Assembly (NCBI GenBank): GCA_021810905.1
Contig: JAJZQH010000003.1
Location: 223,479 to 287,478 of the forward strand
Origin: a bacterium
Lineage (GTDB): Bacteria; UBA10199; 2-02-FULL-44-16; JAAZCA01
Direction of reading: 5' to 3'
DNA length: 64,000 bases
Shown here in pieces: positions 43,262 through 51,843 of the stretch. Position numbers and translations under genes: made by a program. Position 1 is the first letter of the stretch, and each line of letters opens with the position of its first letter. A model generated the notes under the pieces. It worked only from the letters and a program-made list of their open reading frames with translations. It was not told where the DNA came from and searched no databases.

Positions 43262-45811
43262 TTATCTCTTGCGTCTTTTCATCTGAGCTTTGGCTTTGGC
43301 TTTGACCTTAGCCTTCGCCTTCTTCTTCGGCTTAGCCGTCTTCTTCTCTTCCTTTATAGCCCTTGCTATTCCCTCTTCCGAAATGGCCGCCAGCGCCTCA
43401 TTCATCTCGCGCAGGCGCTTCATCACCATCCCGTGGACCGTATCCGGCGGATACTTGCAATCCTTGCTCATCTTGCCGGCCGGCCTGCCCATGAGAAGCT
43501 CAATGCCTTCGTCGATGCTCGATATCGAATATACGTGGAACTTGCCTTTGCGCACCGCCTCAGCCACGTCCTTGCGAAGCATGAGATGGCGTTCGTTCTG
43601 AACCGGTATCACAACTCCCTGTTTGCCGGTGAACCCCTGCGCCTTGCACACGTCGAAGAAGCCCTCGATCTTCTCGTTGACTCCTCCGATCGGCTGGATG
43701 TCTCCCAGCTGGTTGACGGAGCCCGTGACCGCGAATTCCTGATTGATGGGGACGCCTGAGAGCGAAGAGAGCAGCGCGTAGATTTCGGTGGATGACGCGG
43801 AATCTCCATCGATGCCGCCGTAGGATTGTTCGAAGCAGAGCGAGGCCGTGAGGTTGAGCGGCTCGCGCTGCGAATATTTGTGGCGCAGATAACCGGTGAG
43901 GATGAGCACGCCCTTGTCGTGAATCGGGCCGGAGAGCTTTGCCTCGCGCTCCACGTTGATCACTCCGCTCTTGCCGATGGACGTGGTGGCCGTGACGCGC
44001 GACGGTTTTCCGAACGAGACGTGGCCGATGGTGTAGACTGAAAGTCCGTTGATCTGGCCCACGCGCTTTCCCTTGGTGTCTATCAGGATCACGCCCTCTT
44101 CGATGAGCCTCTGCACGTGCTCTTCTGTAAGGCGGTGCCTCTCACGCTTGGCCTCGGTGGCGCGCTCCACGTGGCCGCGCGTGATCTTCGCCGAATTTTC
44201 CTGCCCTGCCCAGTAATCAGCCTCGCGCATTACATCCGTGATATAGGCGAAGCGGGTGGAGATTCGATCGCTCTGACCCGCCTCCTCAATTCCGTGCTCC
44301 ACCATCGCGAGCATTCCGTCCTGCGTGAACGGCCTGAGTTTACCTCTTCCGCATACTGATTTGAGAACCGACGCATACTGAACTGCGGTATCGGCGGACA
44401 GGGGCATCGTGGAGTCAAAATCTGAGAGGACCTTGAACGTCTTCGCAAAATCCTCTTCATATTGATAAAGCAGGCGATAGAGCCACGAGGGTCCTATCAT
44501 GATCACCTTCACCGACAGGTCTATGGGTTCCGGTTTTATCGTGAGAGGTGCAAATTGATAGTAGCTCTCCGGCTGCTGAATCACGAGTTTTTCCGTCTTG
44601 AGCACGCGCTTCAACTGATCCCAGACCAGCGGGCGCTGCAACACGTCCATTGCATTTACGATGAGGTAACCGCCGTCGGCGCGCAAAAGCGAACCCGCTT
44701 TGATATGGCGGAAATCGGTGGTCCAGAAATTGTTGGGCCCGATATTGTATTCGGTAGCGCCGAAGAGATTGACGAAACTCGGATTGTGTTCTTCGACGAT
44801 AGGTACCTTGCCCTCTTCCTGTGCGGCCTGAGTCTGATCGTAGAGAAGATTTACTTCATAATACCAGAACGGGTCTTCCGTGCGCCCACCCCCAAGAACG
44901 ATTATGCCCTCTGATTCCTTGTTCTGTTCTTTCTTTCCCGCAAACGCGTCTATGTTCTTGAGTATGTGCGCCTTCACGCGCAGCAGATACTTGCGCGTTT
45001 TTTCTTCGGTGTACCGCCCGCGCAGATCGTCCATCAGACCGTCGAGCACCAGCGACGCCGAGCGCTGCAGCAGCCGGTCGAGCGCCAGGTGCATCTCTTT
45101 GCCAAGGGCGCGCGCCTTCGCGAGTACGCGCTTCAGTTCCGCCATCAACTCCTTATAGCGCCTCTGCTTGAGGTCGCGCTCGGACGCCTGCATCTTTCCC
45201 TCGGTCACGAGCGTATCGAGGTAATCGATAGATACGGCCTCGTTGCCGACTATCGGAAAGACAGTGGGCGCCACATAGCCACCCTCCTGAAGCTGGATGA
45301 GCGCGAACCCTTCCTTCTTCAAATGATCGGCGAATTCCTCGAAGAGTTTCTTTTCCTCGCGCTGATAGCGGTCCACGATCAACTCGCGCTCGCGCTGCAC
45401 GTGAGACGACTCGATCGCCTTTGGGACCTCAATTCTGAGCACCCTCACGAGTTCGCGCATGTCGTCGCGGAACGCGCGTCCCTTCCCGGGAGCAAACGTG
45501 AGCAGCACCGGCTGCGCGGAATCCACGAAGTTATAAACGTAGCAGCGGTCCGGAATCGTGGCGTGCGGCTTACCGATCTGTTCCAGCGCCCTGCGAATGG
45601 TCGTCATTCGACCGGTTCCGGCCATGCCGGCCACGTAGATATTGTAGCCTGTGCGATAGAGCGTGAGCCCGAGGCTCAATGCGTCTATCGCGCGCTTCTG
45701 GCCCACGATGGCCTCGGTCGCCTGAATTTTTTCGGGCTTCTTGAAGAGTTCTACGATTTCTTTTTTCGGCTGCCAGCGGAGTTTATCCGCGGCTATCTTT
45801 TTCGGCGGCAT
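43262..45811 (-). CDS. Lon-like ATP-dependent protease (AAA_32/S16)
   Basis: The start is at 45811 (MPPKKIAADKLRW) with GGGGGA upstream; the longer frame runs into a repeat. The 849 residues carry the LonB-like ATPase head with a variant Walker A (VAGMAGTGRMTTI, Arg for Lys, as is usual in this family) and the S16 peptidase with the serine in YGGIDGDSASSTEIYALLSS and the lysine in PIGGVNEKIEGF. The C-terminus is an Ala/Lys-rich basic tail of about 40 residues. It degrades abnormal or regulatory proteins. It is not the standard Lon with an N-terminal LAN domain. Confidence 0.9.
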   Translation of the reverse strand: MPPKKIAADKLRWQPKKEIVELFKKPEKIQATEAIVGQKRAIDALSLGLTLYRTGYNIYVAGMAGTGRMTTIRRALEQIGKPHATIPDRCYVYNFVDSAQPVLLTFAPGKGRAFRDDMRELVRVLRIEVPKAIESSHVQRERELIVDRYQREEKKLFEEFADHLKKEGFALIQLQEGGYVAPTVFPIVGNEAVSIDYLDTLVTEGKMQASERDLKQRRYKELMAELKRVLAKARALGKEMHLALDRLLQRSASLVLDGLMDDLRGRYTEEKTRKYLLRVKAHILKNIDAFAGKKEQNKESEGIIVLGGGRTEDPFWYYEVNLLYDQTQAAQEEGKVPIVEEHNPSFVNLFGATEYNIGPNNFWTTDFRHIKAGSLLRADGGYLIVNAMDVLQRPLVWDQLKRVLKTEKLVIQQPESYYQFAPLTIKPEPIDLSVKVIMIGPSWLYRLLYQYEEDFAKTFKVLSDFDSTMPLSADTAVQYASVLKSVCGRGKLRPFTQDGMLAMVEHGIEEAGQSDRISTRFAYITDVMREADYWAGQENSAKITRGHVERATEAKRERHRLTEEHVQRLIEEGVILIDTKGKRVGQINGLSVYTIGHVSFGKPSRVTATTSIGKSGVINVEREAKLSGPIHDKGVLILTGYLRHKYSQREPLNLTASLCFEQSYGGIDGDSASSTEIYALLSSLSGVPINQEFAVTGSVNQLGDIQPIGGVNEKIEGFFDVCKAQGFTGKQGVVIPVQNERHLMLRKDVAEAVRKGKFHVYSISSIDEGIELLMGRPAGKMSKDCKYPPDTVHGMVMKRLREMNEALAAISEEGIARAIKEEKKTAKPKKKAKAKVKAKAKAQMKRRKR

Positions 45812-45828
45812 GAATTTTCCCCCATACG

Positions 45829-45916
45829 GTGTCATTGCGAGGCGTAGCCGAAGCAATCCCCTGCTTTCAGGAGATCGCCACGCCCGCCAAAAATCATGGC
45901 GGGCTCGCGATGACAC
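45829..45916. repeat. GTCATTGCGAGG-type palindromic repeat
   Basis: The arms GTGTCATTGCGAG and CTCGCGATGACAC (45829-45841 and 45904-45916) enclose CCCGCCAAAAATCATGGCGGG-like palindromes. This is a dispersed repeat, here separating two genes. Confidence 0.7.
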
Positions 45917-45970
45917 AAAGACTAAAGGATGGCATGGCGTTTGTCCAGCGGCAGTGCTAAATTACGGCAC

Positions 45971-46819
45971 ATGGTCGACGGGAGAGAAGAGCCTCAGTTC
46001 AAAGTTGGGCTTTCCGACAAGATCCGTGCGCAGCGAAGGGCTACCGCTGATATGGTTTCAGTGCGCGGCGCGAGGCCCGCGTGGAAGGTTTCGATTCGCA
46101 GAGTCATCGCATTTGCGCTCGACTGCGCGCTGCTGGCGGCAGCGGGCTTTGCGGCTCTCAAGCTGGCTGGCAGTCATATCGCGCCGATCGGCGAAAACGG
46201 ATGGTGGATCGGCGTTGCGGTCGCTGCCCTCTATTTTGGCATAATGGACAGCTCTCTCTGCAGAGGCAAGACGCTCGGAAAAAAAATTGCCGGAATCGAA
46301 GTCCAATGCGTAAACGGTGGTTACATCAACCCATTCGACGCGCTCCTGCGGTTTTGCGTCCTGGCATTTATCTTTTCGGCATATAAATTCTGGCTGATCG
46401 AGCACCAGATTTCGCGCTCCATTATCCCCTTGGTAGTGGCCGCCGACCTGACCGCGCTGTCCGTAGTCATATTAGGGCTCTTTCATCCGCAGCGCCGGTC
46501 GCTGCAGGACGTGCTGCTCAATTCAATAGTTGTGCGCAGCGGCGCGGAATATGCGCTTCCCAAGGTGTCCATGCGGCGACCGTTATTTATTCTGCTCATT
46601 TTAAGTGCCCTGACGGGCGGCGGGCACGCGGCACTGATGTTACATATGGAGGACAGCAGCCAGGCCACAAACGCTGGCCCGAAAAGCGGATCGATCGCAA
46701 AACCTGGCGGCGCGCCTGCGATACGCTATCGATCCACCGAGGGACAGTCCAGGCGAAAAGCAAAAGCAGCGCAGGCGCCAGCCGGTAAGCAGGCGACGCC
46801 TCCGGAAAAAACAAAATAG
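45971..46819 (+). CDS. RDD-family membrane protein
   Basis: The start is taken at ATG 45971 (MVDGREEPQFKVGLSDK); an upstream frame overlaps only non-coding sequence. The 282 residues contain an RDD domain (VSIRRVIAFALDCALLAAAG, SLCRGKTLGKKIAGIEV) with about three hydrophobic segments, one more segment near 220 (FILLILSALTGGGHAALML) and a low-complexity Lys/Ala/Pro tail. The role is unknown; RDD proteins are often ion- or lipid-related. The next gene begins 9 nt downstream. Confidence 0.75.
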   Translation: MVDGREEPQFKVGLSDKIRAQRRATADMVSVRGARPAWKVSIRRVIAFALDCALLAAAGFAALKLAGSHIAPIGENGWWIGVAVAALYFGIMDSSLCRGKTLGKKIAGIEVQCVNGGYINPFDALLRFCVLAFIFSAYKFWLIEHQISRSIIPLVVAADLTALSVVILGLFHPQRRSLQDVLLNSIVVRSGAEYALPKVSMRRPLFILLILSALTGGGHAALMLHMEDSSQATNAGPKSGSIAKPGGAPAIRYRSTEGQSRRKAKAAQAPAGKQATPPEKTK

Positions 46820-46828
46820 GCCGCTGCG

Positions 46829-47218
46829 ATGACGCTCGAAAAAAAGAGATTTCAGGTAGTGAACGAGGGATTCACCTGCAGCCACTGCGGCAGAGAAGTT
46901 CCTCCGACGGCGCAGACCTCGCCGCGAAATCACTGTCCCTTCTGCCTGTGGTCAATGCACGTAGACGTGAATCCCGGAGACCGGGCCAACAAATGCCGCG
47001 GAATGTTGCGCCCTATAGGGATCTATACGCACACGAAAAAAGAATACGTCATCCTCCACCAGTGCGTGCGTTGCGGAGAACGCGTGCGGTCCAAGGCGAT
47101 GCTCTCCGATGACAATGCGGCGGACGATTTTGACCTGATCATAGAACTTGCAGGAAAACCCATAAACGAAAAACGTCCCGTGCCACCCCATCTAAAATCG
47201 AAGCGCCGGTCCGAGTGA
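46829..47218 (+). CDS. RNHCP-domain zinc-ribbon protein
   Basis: The 129 residues show the RNHCP signature PRNHCPFCLWSMHVD, preceded by a CSHCG knuckle and followed by HQCVRCGE, so two or more zinc-binding Cys clusters are likely. The family is conserved and of unknown function. It is closely linked to the RDD gene. Confidence 0.85.
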   Translation: MTLEKKRFQVVNEGFTCSHCGREVPPTAQTSPRNHCPFCLWSMHVDVNPGDRANKCRGMLRPIGIYTHTKKEYVILHQCVRCGERVRSKAMLSDDNAADDFDLIIELAGKPINEKRPVPPHLKSKRRSE

Positions 47219-47236
47219 CTTCGTGCCACGAAGGAC

Positions 47237-47356
47237 GCGGAGCATCCGTCCTCCCGGCGAATGAGTCGACACGGAATGAAAATCAAATCTTAAGGCTAAC
47301 GATGGAACTCACGCCATCGCGTTCCCGTTCATTCGGCGGGAGAACGGATGCTCCGC
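47237..47356. repeat. MITE-like inverted repeat with 28-bp arms
   Basis: The arms 47237-47264 (GCGGAGCATCCGTCCTCCCG...) and 47329-47356 (...GGAGAACGGATGCTCCGC) pair with two mismatches. No coding signal lies inside; the ORFs across it are artefacts. Confidence 0.6.
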
Positions 47357-47397
47357 TTGCTACGTGCCACTCCGCAGTTGTTAACGGCACAGAACAA

Positions 47398-47519
47398 GCT
47401 GTTCCTTCTCCATTCCGCCGGGCGATCGGGAACGCGATGGCGAAATATCCGCTGATATGCGCGCATGAGACTGGTATTCTCGGTGTCGATTCGTCCCGCC
47501 GGAAGGGAGAAGGGACAGC
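47398..47519. repeat. MITE-like inverted repeat with 25-bp arms
   Basis: The arms GCTGTTCCTTCTCCATTCCG... (47398-47422) and CCCGCCGGAAGGGAGAAGGG... (47495-47519) pair with three mismatches. It sits 40 nt after the previous element and before the F0 subunit c gene. Confidence 0.55.
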
Positions 47520-47597
47520 GTACTCTTGGCGCTCTCGCCAGCAGACGGCACGGAGTCATCCGACCCGCGTGGATCGCGGCACGAAGCCCGCTGAATG

Positions 47598-47927
47598 TCA
47601 GATTTTTCCCTGGAGCAGGAACGCGATGACGAGCGCGTAGATCACCAGCGACTCGATGAGCGCCAGTGCGATGATCATCGGCGTCATGACCTTGCTTGCG
47701 GCCTCGGGATTCCTTGCGATGCCTTCAAGCGCTCCTGCCGCAGCCTTGCCCTGTCCAATGCCGCCGCCGCCCGCTGCGATGCCTATGGCGAGGCCCGCGC
47801 CGAGCGCGAGAGCTCCCTTGAGCATGAAGGAATCGCCGCCCTCAGCGGCCGACTGGCCCTGCGCCGCAGCGACCGCCGGTGCAATCATAGCAACTATTCC
47901 CGTGAACCACGATATTGCTCTCTTCAT
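47598..47927 (-). CDS. atpE: F0 ATP synthase subunit c
   Basis: The 109 residues consist of an N-terminal signal-like extension followed by the two-helix hairpin. The conserved loop ARNPEA and the ion-binding Glu in [14 protein letters not shown] are present. Gln in GIGQGKAAA, the Ser following the Glu and the Tyr four residues later match the ligands of Na+-type c rings (the Thr is Leu). The order after subunit a is usual. F1 genes are not in the window. Confidence 0.9.
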   Translation of the reverse strand: MKRAISWFTGIVAMIAPAVAAAQGQSAAEGGDSFMLKGALALGAGLAIGIAAGGGGIGQGKAAAGALEGIARNPEAASKVMTPMIIALALIESLVIYALVIAFLLQGKI

Positions 47928-47993
47928 TACCTTCCTCCGTTTTGGTGCGCTGATTTTTTACCACGTACCGTGCAAGCGGCACCGCGTTACATT

Positions 47994-48710
47994 TCAGTGT
48001 TCCTCAGTTGCAGACGCCATCTGAATATAAACTATCGAAAGCAGCGTGAAGACGAATGCCTGCATGAAAGAGATGAAAATGGCAAGTCCCATGAAGACTA
48101 TCGGCAAAAGAAGGGGTACGAGCGACGAGAACATGCCGAGCACGAGGTGATCGCCTACGATATTGCCCATGAGTCGCACGGAGAGCGAGACCGGCCTTAC
48201 GAGGTGACTCAAGAGCTCGATAGCAAACAGAAGCGGCGCCAGCCATACGACCGGTCCGGCCATATGCCTGAAATACTTTCTTATACCCTGCGCCTTGATG
48301 CCCACCACATTGTAATAGACGAAGACGAGTATGGCGCATGCGGCGTTGGTGTTTATGTTTTCCGTGGGCGGGACGAGCCCGGGGATCACCCCCACGAGGT
48401 TGCTCACGAGTATATATATGAAGAGGGAGCCTATGAGCGGCATGTGCACACGCGCCTTGGGCCCCATCACGTCTTCCATCAGCTTCATCACCGCGCCGAC
48501 CACCATCTCGAGCACGTTTACGACGCTGGTGCGTCCGTCGGGCAGCAGCATCGCTTCGGTATGCCTGAGCCTTCGCCAGGCGAGCAGGGAAATAAAAAAT
48601 AGAAATAACGTTACCAGGCCGGCCATAACGATATGGAGATACTCTTCCCCCCATGCCTTCGGGAGTCCGAGCTCGTCAATGAGCCATGTTATGAGCGAAA
48701 ATTGCTGCAT
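47994..48710 (-). CDS. atpB: F0 ATP synthase subunit a
   Basis: The 238 residues have about six hydrophobic segments and the essential Arg in SLSVRLMGNI, with GVIPGLVPPTENINTN in the earlier part. It forms the half-channels at the c ring. It starts 6 nt after the subunit I-like gene and ends 66 nt before atpE. Confidence 0.95.
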   Translation of the reverse strand: MQQFSLITWLIDELGLPKAWGEEYLHIVMAGLVTLFLFFISLLAWRRLRHTEAMLLPDGRTSVVNVLEMVVGAVMKLMEDVMGPKARVHMPLIGSLFIYILVSNLVGVIPGLVPPTENINTNAACAILVFVYYNVVGIKAQGIRKYFRHMAGPVVWLAPLLFAIELLSHLVRPVSLSVRLMGNIVGDHLVLGMFSSLVPLLLPIVFMGLAIFISFMQAFVFTLLSIVYIQMASATEEH

Positions 48711-48716
48711 ATGTCG

Positions 48717-49130
48717 TCAGCGCGACGTCTGCGCAGTTCCCTTGAGGCGCAGCCCTTCGACAAGAAGCGCTGCTACCATAGTTGAAAATCCGGCCATGAA
48801 CGGCAGCGGGTATACGAGATCGCGCGATATCAGAACCCAAAGCGCCGCACCTAGAAACGCCAGCTTGAGACACCCGACCGTGGCGATAACAGCCAGCGGC
48901 TGGCGGCGAAACGCCTCCGGACCGCATGCGACCGGGATCGCACGCACGACCACGGCTGCCAGCACCGCAAAGCTCGCCATCGCCATGACAGCCCCGGCGG
49001 CTATCGAAATCACCACGCCGGATTTTCCAAGCGCAAACGCGAGTACCGCCATCGCAGCGGCGAGCAGGGCTGCGGTGAGCAGGGCGCGGAGCATAAGCTT
49101 TTTTACAGCGCCCTTACCCGTCGCATCCAT
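48717..49130 (-). CDS. AtpI-like protein (ATP synthase subunit I)
   Basis: The 137-residue membrane protein has four hydrophobic segments and sits at the usual position between AtpZ-like and atpB, so subunit I is the likely identity even though sequence similarity of this family is low. It overlaps the upstream gene by 17 nt. Confidence 0.75.
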   Translation of the reverse strand: MDATGKGAVKKLMLRALLTAALLAAAMAVLAFALGKSGVVISIAAGAVMAMASFAVLAAVVVRAIPVACGPEAFRRQPLAVIATVGCLKLAFLGAALWVLISRDLVYPLPFMAGFSTMVAALLVEGLRLKGTAQTSR

Positions 49131-49365
49131 CGCCCTCTCCTTTTTTGTTTTTTCGGCCTTCGAACCACTTCGTGATCCTTATGAGATTCACCATGCCGCC
49201 TGCAAAGCCCAGCACGAGCCCAGCGGCAGTGAGCCACGGGCCAGTTCCAAACCGTTTATCCGCAAGCCCCCCCAGCAAGAGCCCCCCCACTACCGACCCG
49301 GCCAGTTGAACACCGGCCGCGCCGTATATCGCGTATGCCGTGTAGGGTGACATCCGCAGCTTCAT
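49114..49365 (-). CDS. AtpZ/AtpI-family protein
   Basis: The start is at 49365 (MKLRMSPYTAYAIYG) with GTGGAG 6 nt upstream. The 83 residues have two membrane segments (QLAGSVVGGLLLGGLADKRF, LTAAGLVLGFAGGMVNLIRI), typical of the small proteins that begin F0 operons. It overlaps the next gene. Confidence 0.8.
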   Translation of the reverse strand: MKLRMSPYTAYAIYGAAGVQLAGSVVGGLLLGGLADKRFGTGPWLTAAGLVLGFAGGMVNLIRITKWFEGRKNKKGEGDGCDG

Positions 49366-49467
49366 AGCACTCCACCGCAAAACTTCAACTGTCGATTGTA
49401 ATCGACGTGGGCTCATGCTAGGGACTCCGATGTCATTGCCGGGAGCACAGCGTGAAAAGGAGGCCCG

Positions 49468-50469
49468 ATGCGATTCCCATTGAATCAGACCACATCAATC
49501 GCCCGCTACATGAGGCGCATGAAAAAAGCGGGTAGCGGTATATTTCCGCTGGTGCTCATGCTCGAACCGCTTCATGCCTGCAACCTCACATGCTCCGGTT
49601 GCGGCCGCATCCGCGAATACAAGGACAGGCTCTCCAGCATGCTCTCGGTCGATGCGTGCCTGAAGGCGGTGGACGAATGCGGCGCACCGGTCGTCTCCAT
49701 CTGCGGAGGCGAACCTCTGCTCTATCCCAAAATCAAAGAACTCGTGGAAGGCACGCTCGCGCGCGGCAGGGTCGTATACCTGTGCACAAACGGCCAGGTC
49801 CTCCCTGAGAAGCTCTCGCTGCTTACGCCTCACAAGATGTTCAACATCAACGTGCACATCGACGGGCTTGCTGGCACGCACGACGCGATAGTCGAGCGCC
49901 AGGGCGCTTTCGACAAGGCAGTGGCCGGAGTCGTCGCCGCGAAAAAAGCGGGATTCACGGTCTGCACGAATACCACGGTCTATCGCCAGACCGAAGTATC
50001 CGAGATCAAGGCGCTCTTCGATTATCTGGAAGGTCTCGGCGTGGACGGTTTTCTCATCTCGCCCGGATTCGATTACGCGGACGTATCCGATCAGTCGCAA
50101 TTCCTCACGCGCGAGGCTATCAGGGAAAAATTTTCTCAGCTGCGCGATGCCGGCCGCGGCAAGCGCGTGTGGAGCACTCCGTTCTTCCTCGACTTCCTGG
50201 CGGGCACGCGCGACTACAGCTGCACGCCCTGGGGCAACGTGACCTACAACGTCGCCGGATGGAAGGCCCCGTGCTACCTCATCACAGACAGCCACTATTC
50301 CACGTTTGCTGATTTCATGGCCAACACGGAGTGGGACAAGTACGGCCCTGGCAGGGACAAGCGCTGCACGAACTGCATGTGCCACTGCGGCTTTGAGCCC
50401 ACCGTGGCCCTCAACGCAACGAGCACTATCCGCGACGCGCTGACCATGGCCAGATGGACCATCTTCTAG
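49468..50469 (+). CDS. hpnH: Adenosyl-hopene transferase (radical SAM)
   Basis: The 333 residues closely follow the HpnH pattern: LMLEPLHACNLTCSGCGRI with the CxxxCxxC cluster, SICGGEPLLYP, GWKAPCYLI and the C-terminal CTNCMCHCGFEP. HpnH joins an adenosyl radical to hopene in the first step of the extended hopanoid side chain. hpnG follows, with one small gene between. The ribosome binding site AAAAGGAGG is strong. No squalene-hopene cyclase is in the window. Confidence 0.9.
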   Translation: MRFPLNQTTSIARYMRRMKKAGSGIFPLVLMLEPLHACNLTCSGCGRIREYKDRLSSMLSVDACLKAVDECGAPVVSICGGEPLLYPKIKELVEGTLARGRVVYLCTNGQVLPEKLSLLTPHKMFNINVHIDGLAGTHDAIVERQGAFDKAVAGVVAAKKAGFTVCTNTTVYRQTEVSEIKALFDYLEGLGVDGFLISPGFDYADVSDQSQFLTREAIREKFSQLRDAGRGKRVWSTPFFLDFLAGTRDYSCTPWGNVTYNVAGWKAPCYLITDSHYSTFADFMANTEWDKYGPGRDKRCTNCMCHCGFEPTVALNATSTIRDALTMARWTIF

Positions 50470-50550
50470 GAGTCCCAAAAACAGTGATCTGCAGAGGCGC
50501 CCTTCAGAAGAAAAATGCTGTCTTAAACATTTTTTTGTTGCGCAGTTCTT

Positions 50551-50726
50551 ACTGTTAGTCTATCAAAACGTTAATGTATCTATCTTTCCTAAACCGTATC
50601 CCGCGAACGCGCTTTATTAAGCGCGCCATTATTATTGGCGCGCCGATGAAGCGCAATGCTCATTCGGTCTGCATTAAACGCATTATTTAATCCCCTGAAA
50701 TAAACTCAAAAACAATTCATCATTAC
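50551..50726 (+). ncRNA. Possible structured leader or small RNA
   Basis: The 332-nt gap after hpnH has no gene. Its centre can form GCGCTT-TATT-AAGCGC (50609-50624) or GCGCGCC-9 nt-GGCGCGC (50621-50643); these exclude each other as in a switch. Downstream are an AT-rich stretch and a terminator-like hairpin (50727-50772) before the small gene at 50802. This could be a riboregulator or an sRNA. No known class is recognised. Confidence 0.35.
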
Positions 50727-50772
50727 AGCCCGCGGCCCCGCAGAGGGGGCATTGCAGGCTTTTTGTTTTTTT
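50727..50772 (+). terminator. Intrinsic terminator or attenuator
   Basis: AGCC...GGCT encloses GCCCC-6 nt-GGGGC, followed by TTTTGTTTTTTT. It lies just before the ribosome binding site AGGAGGAGG of the small gene, so it could end hpnH transcription or attenuate the small gene. Confidence 0.7.
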
Positions 50773-50801
50773 AACTTTTGAACCAACAGGAGGAGGATTT
50801 T

Positions 50802-51050
50802 ATGAACGCGAACACCGTAGATTCACAAACCCTTTACAAGGCCTACGAGAGCATGTGGAAATTCGTAGAAAAGCTCTTGTCATCGGAGGATGAGAATGCG
50901 GCAGACAGCGCGGCGCCGGCGCAGAATGACGCCGACGACAGCGTCGCCGTGGAAACTACCTGTTATGACGATTGGAGGGAATTGAGCAGCCTGGAGGCGG
51001 CAAAACCAGGCGCTGCGGCTTCCAGCCGCTGGACGCTTGGCAAGGAATAA
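50802..51050 (+). CDS. Small acidic protein of unknown function
   Basis: The start is at ATG 50802 after a strong AGGAGGAGG; an earlier in-frame start has no support. The 82 residues are helical at the start (SQTLYKAYESMWKFVEKLL), then acidic and Ala-rich. No signal or family is recognised. The position between hpnH and hpnG suggests but does not show a hopanoid link. Confidence 0.65.
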   Translation: MNANTVDSQTLYKAYESMWKFVEKLLSSEDENAADSAAPAQNDADDSVAVETTCYDDWRELSSLEAAKPGAAASSRWTLGKE

Positions 51051-51093
51051 ATCTGAAGTTGCTAGATGCCGATAAAAACCGTACAAATATCGC

Positions 51094-51843
51094 ATGCGGC
51101 GGATTCAACTTGCGATCATTGCGGCGCTCGACGATGAGATAAAAAACATCGTGTCTAAGGTTGCGGTTGACGAGCGGGTTCATGTGCGGCCCGCGCTCTT
51201 CTGGCGTGGCATGTACGGCGGACGTCAGATCCTGCTTGGCCGCTCCGGGTTGGGGCTAGAGGCGATGGATAGCGCCATCCGTTATTGTCTCGCGAATTTT
51301 CATCCCGCCTTGTGCCTGCACGTGGGATACTGCGGCGGAGCGGATCCTGCGCTAGCCCCAGGCGATCTGGTCATCGCAACGTCCGTGACCGACGCAAGAA
51401 CGGAACGGCGAATCGCTGCCGAACCGGAACTCGTTCAGCGGGCGCAGGAGATCATCAGCCGTAAGGGTATGCGCGGGCGCACCGGCGGCATCGCTACCGT
51501 GAACGAAATCATCTCATCCCCTCACGAAAAGGCGTTTGTAGGAACAAAGTTCAACGCCGTGGCCCTGGACATGGAAAGCTCCTCGTTCGCTGCGGCATGC
51601 GCCCATGCGCAAACGCCGTATCTTATCGTGCGCGCCGTACTCGATCCTCTCTCCGAAACGCTGCCCGATCTCAGCGATGCCCTTGACAGTTCTGGCCATG
51701 CAGACGGACTCGCATTCGCCGATCACATCATCCGCCACCCTGGCGATGCCCTCAAACTGCCTCGCCTTGAATATCTGGCTGCACAGGCGCGCATTGCTAT
51801 CACCGATTTCATCGATGCATGGATCGCGGAGGCGCCCCAATGA
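51094..51843 (+). CDS. hpnG: Hopanoid-associated nucleoside phosphorylase (HpnG)
   Basis: The 249 residues belong to the PNP/MTA-SAH nucleosidase fold: IIAALDDEI at the start, HVGYCGGADPALAPGDLVI and the ribose-binding VALDMESSS. With hpnH close upstream it should be HpnG, which removes adenine from adenosylhopane to leave ribosylhopane. No strong ribosome binding site is seen. Its TGA overlaps the ATG of the next gene. Confidence 0.8.
   Translation: MRRIQLAIIAALDDEIKNIVSKVAVDERVHVRPALFWRGMYGGRQILLGRSGLGLEAMDSAIRYCLANFHPALCLHVGYCGGADPALAPGDLVIATSVTDARTERRIAAEPELVQRAQEIISRKGMRGRTGGIATVNEIISSPHEKAFVGTKFNAVALDMESSSFAAACAHAQTPYLIVRAVLDPLSETLPDLSDALDSSGHADGLAFADHIIRHPGDALKLPRLEYLAAQARIAITDFIDAWIAEAPQ

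Noticed and set aside
47215..47640. Plus-strand frame of 141 codons after the RNHCP gene
   Set aside because: It runs through two inverted-repeat elements and into atpE, without family resemblance or a ribosome binding site of note.
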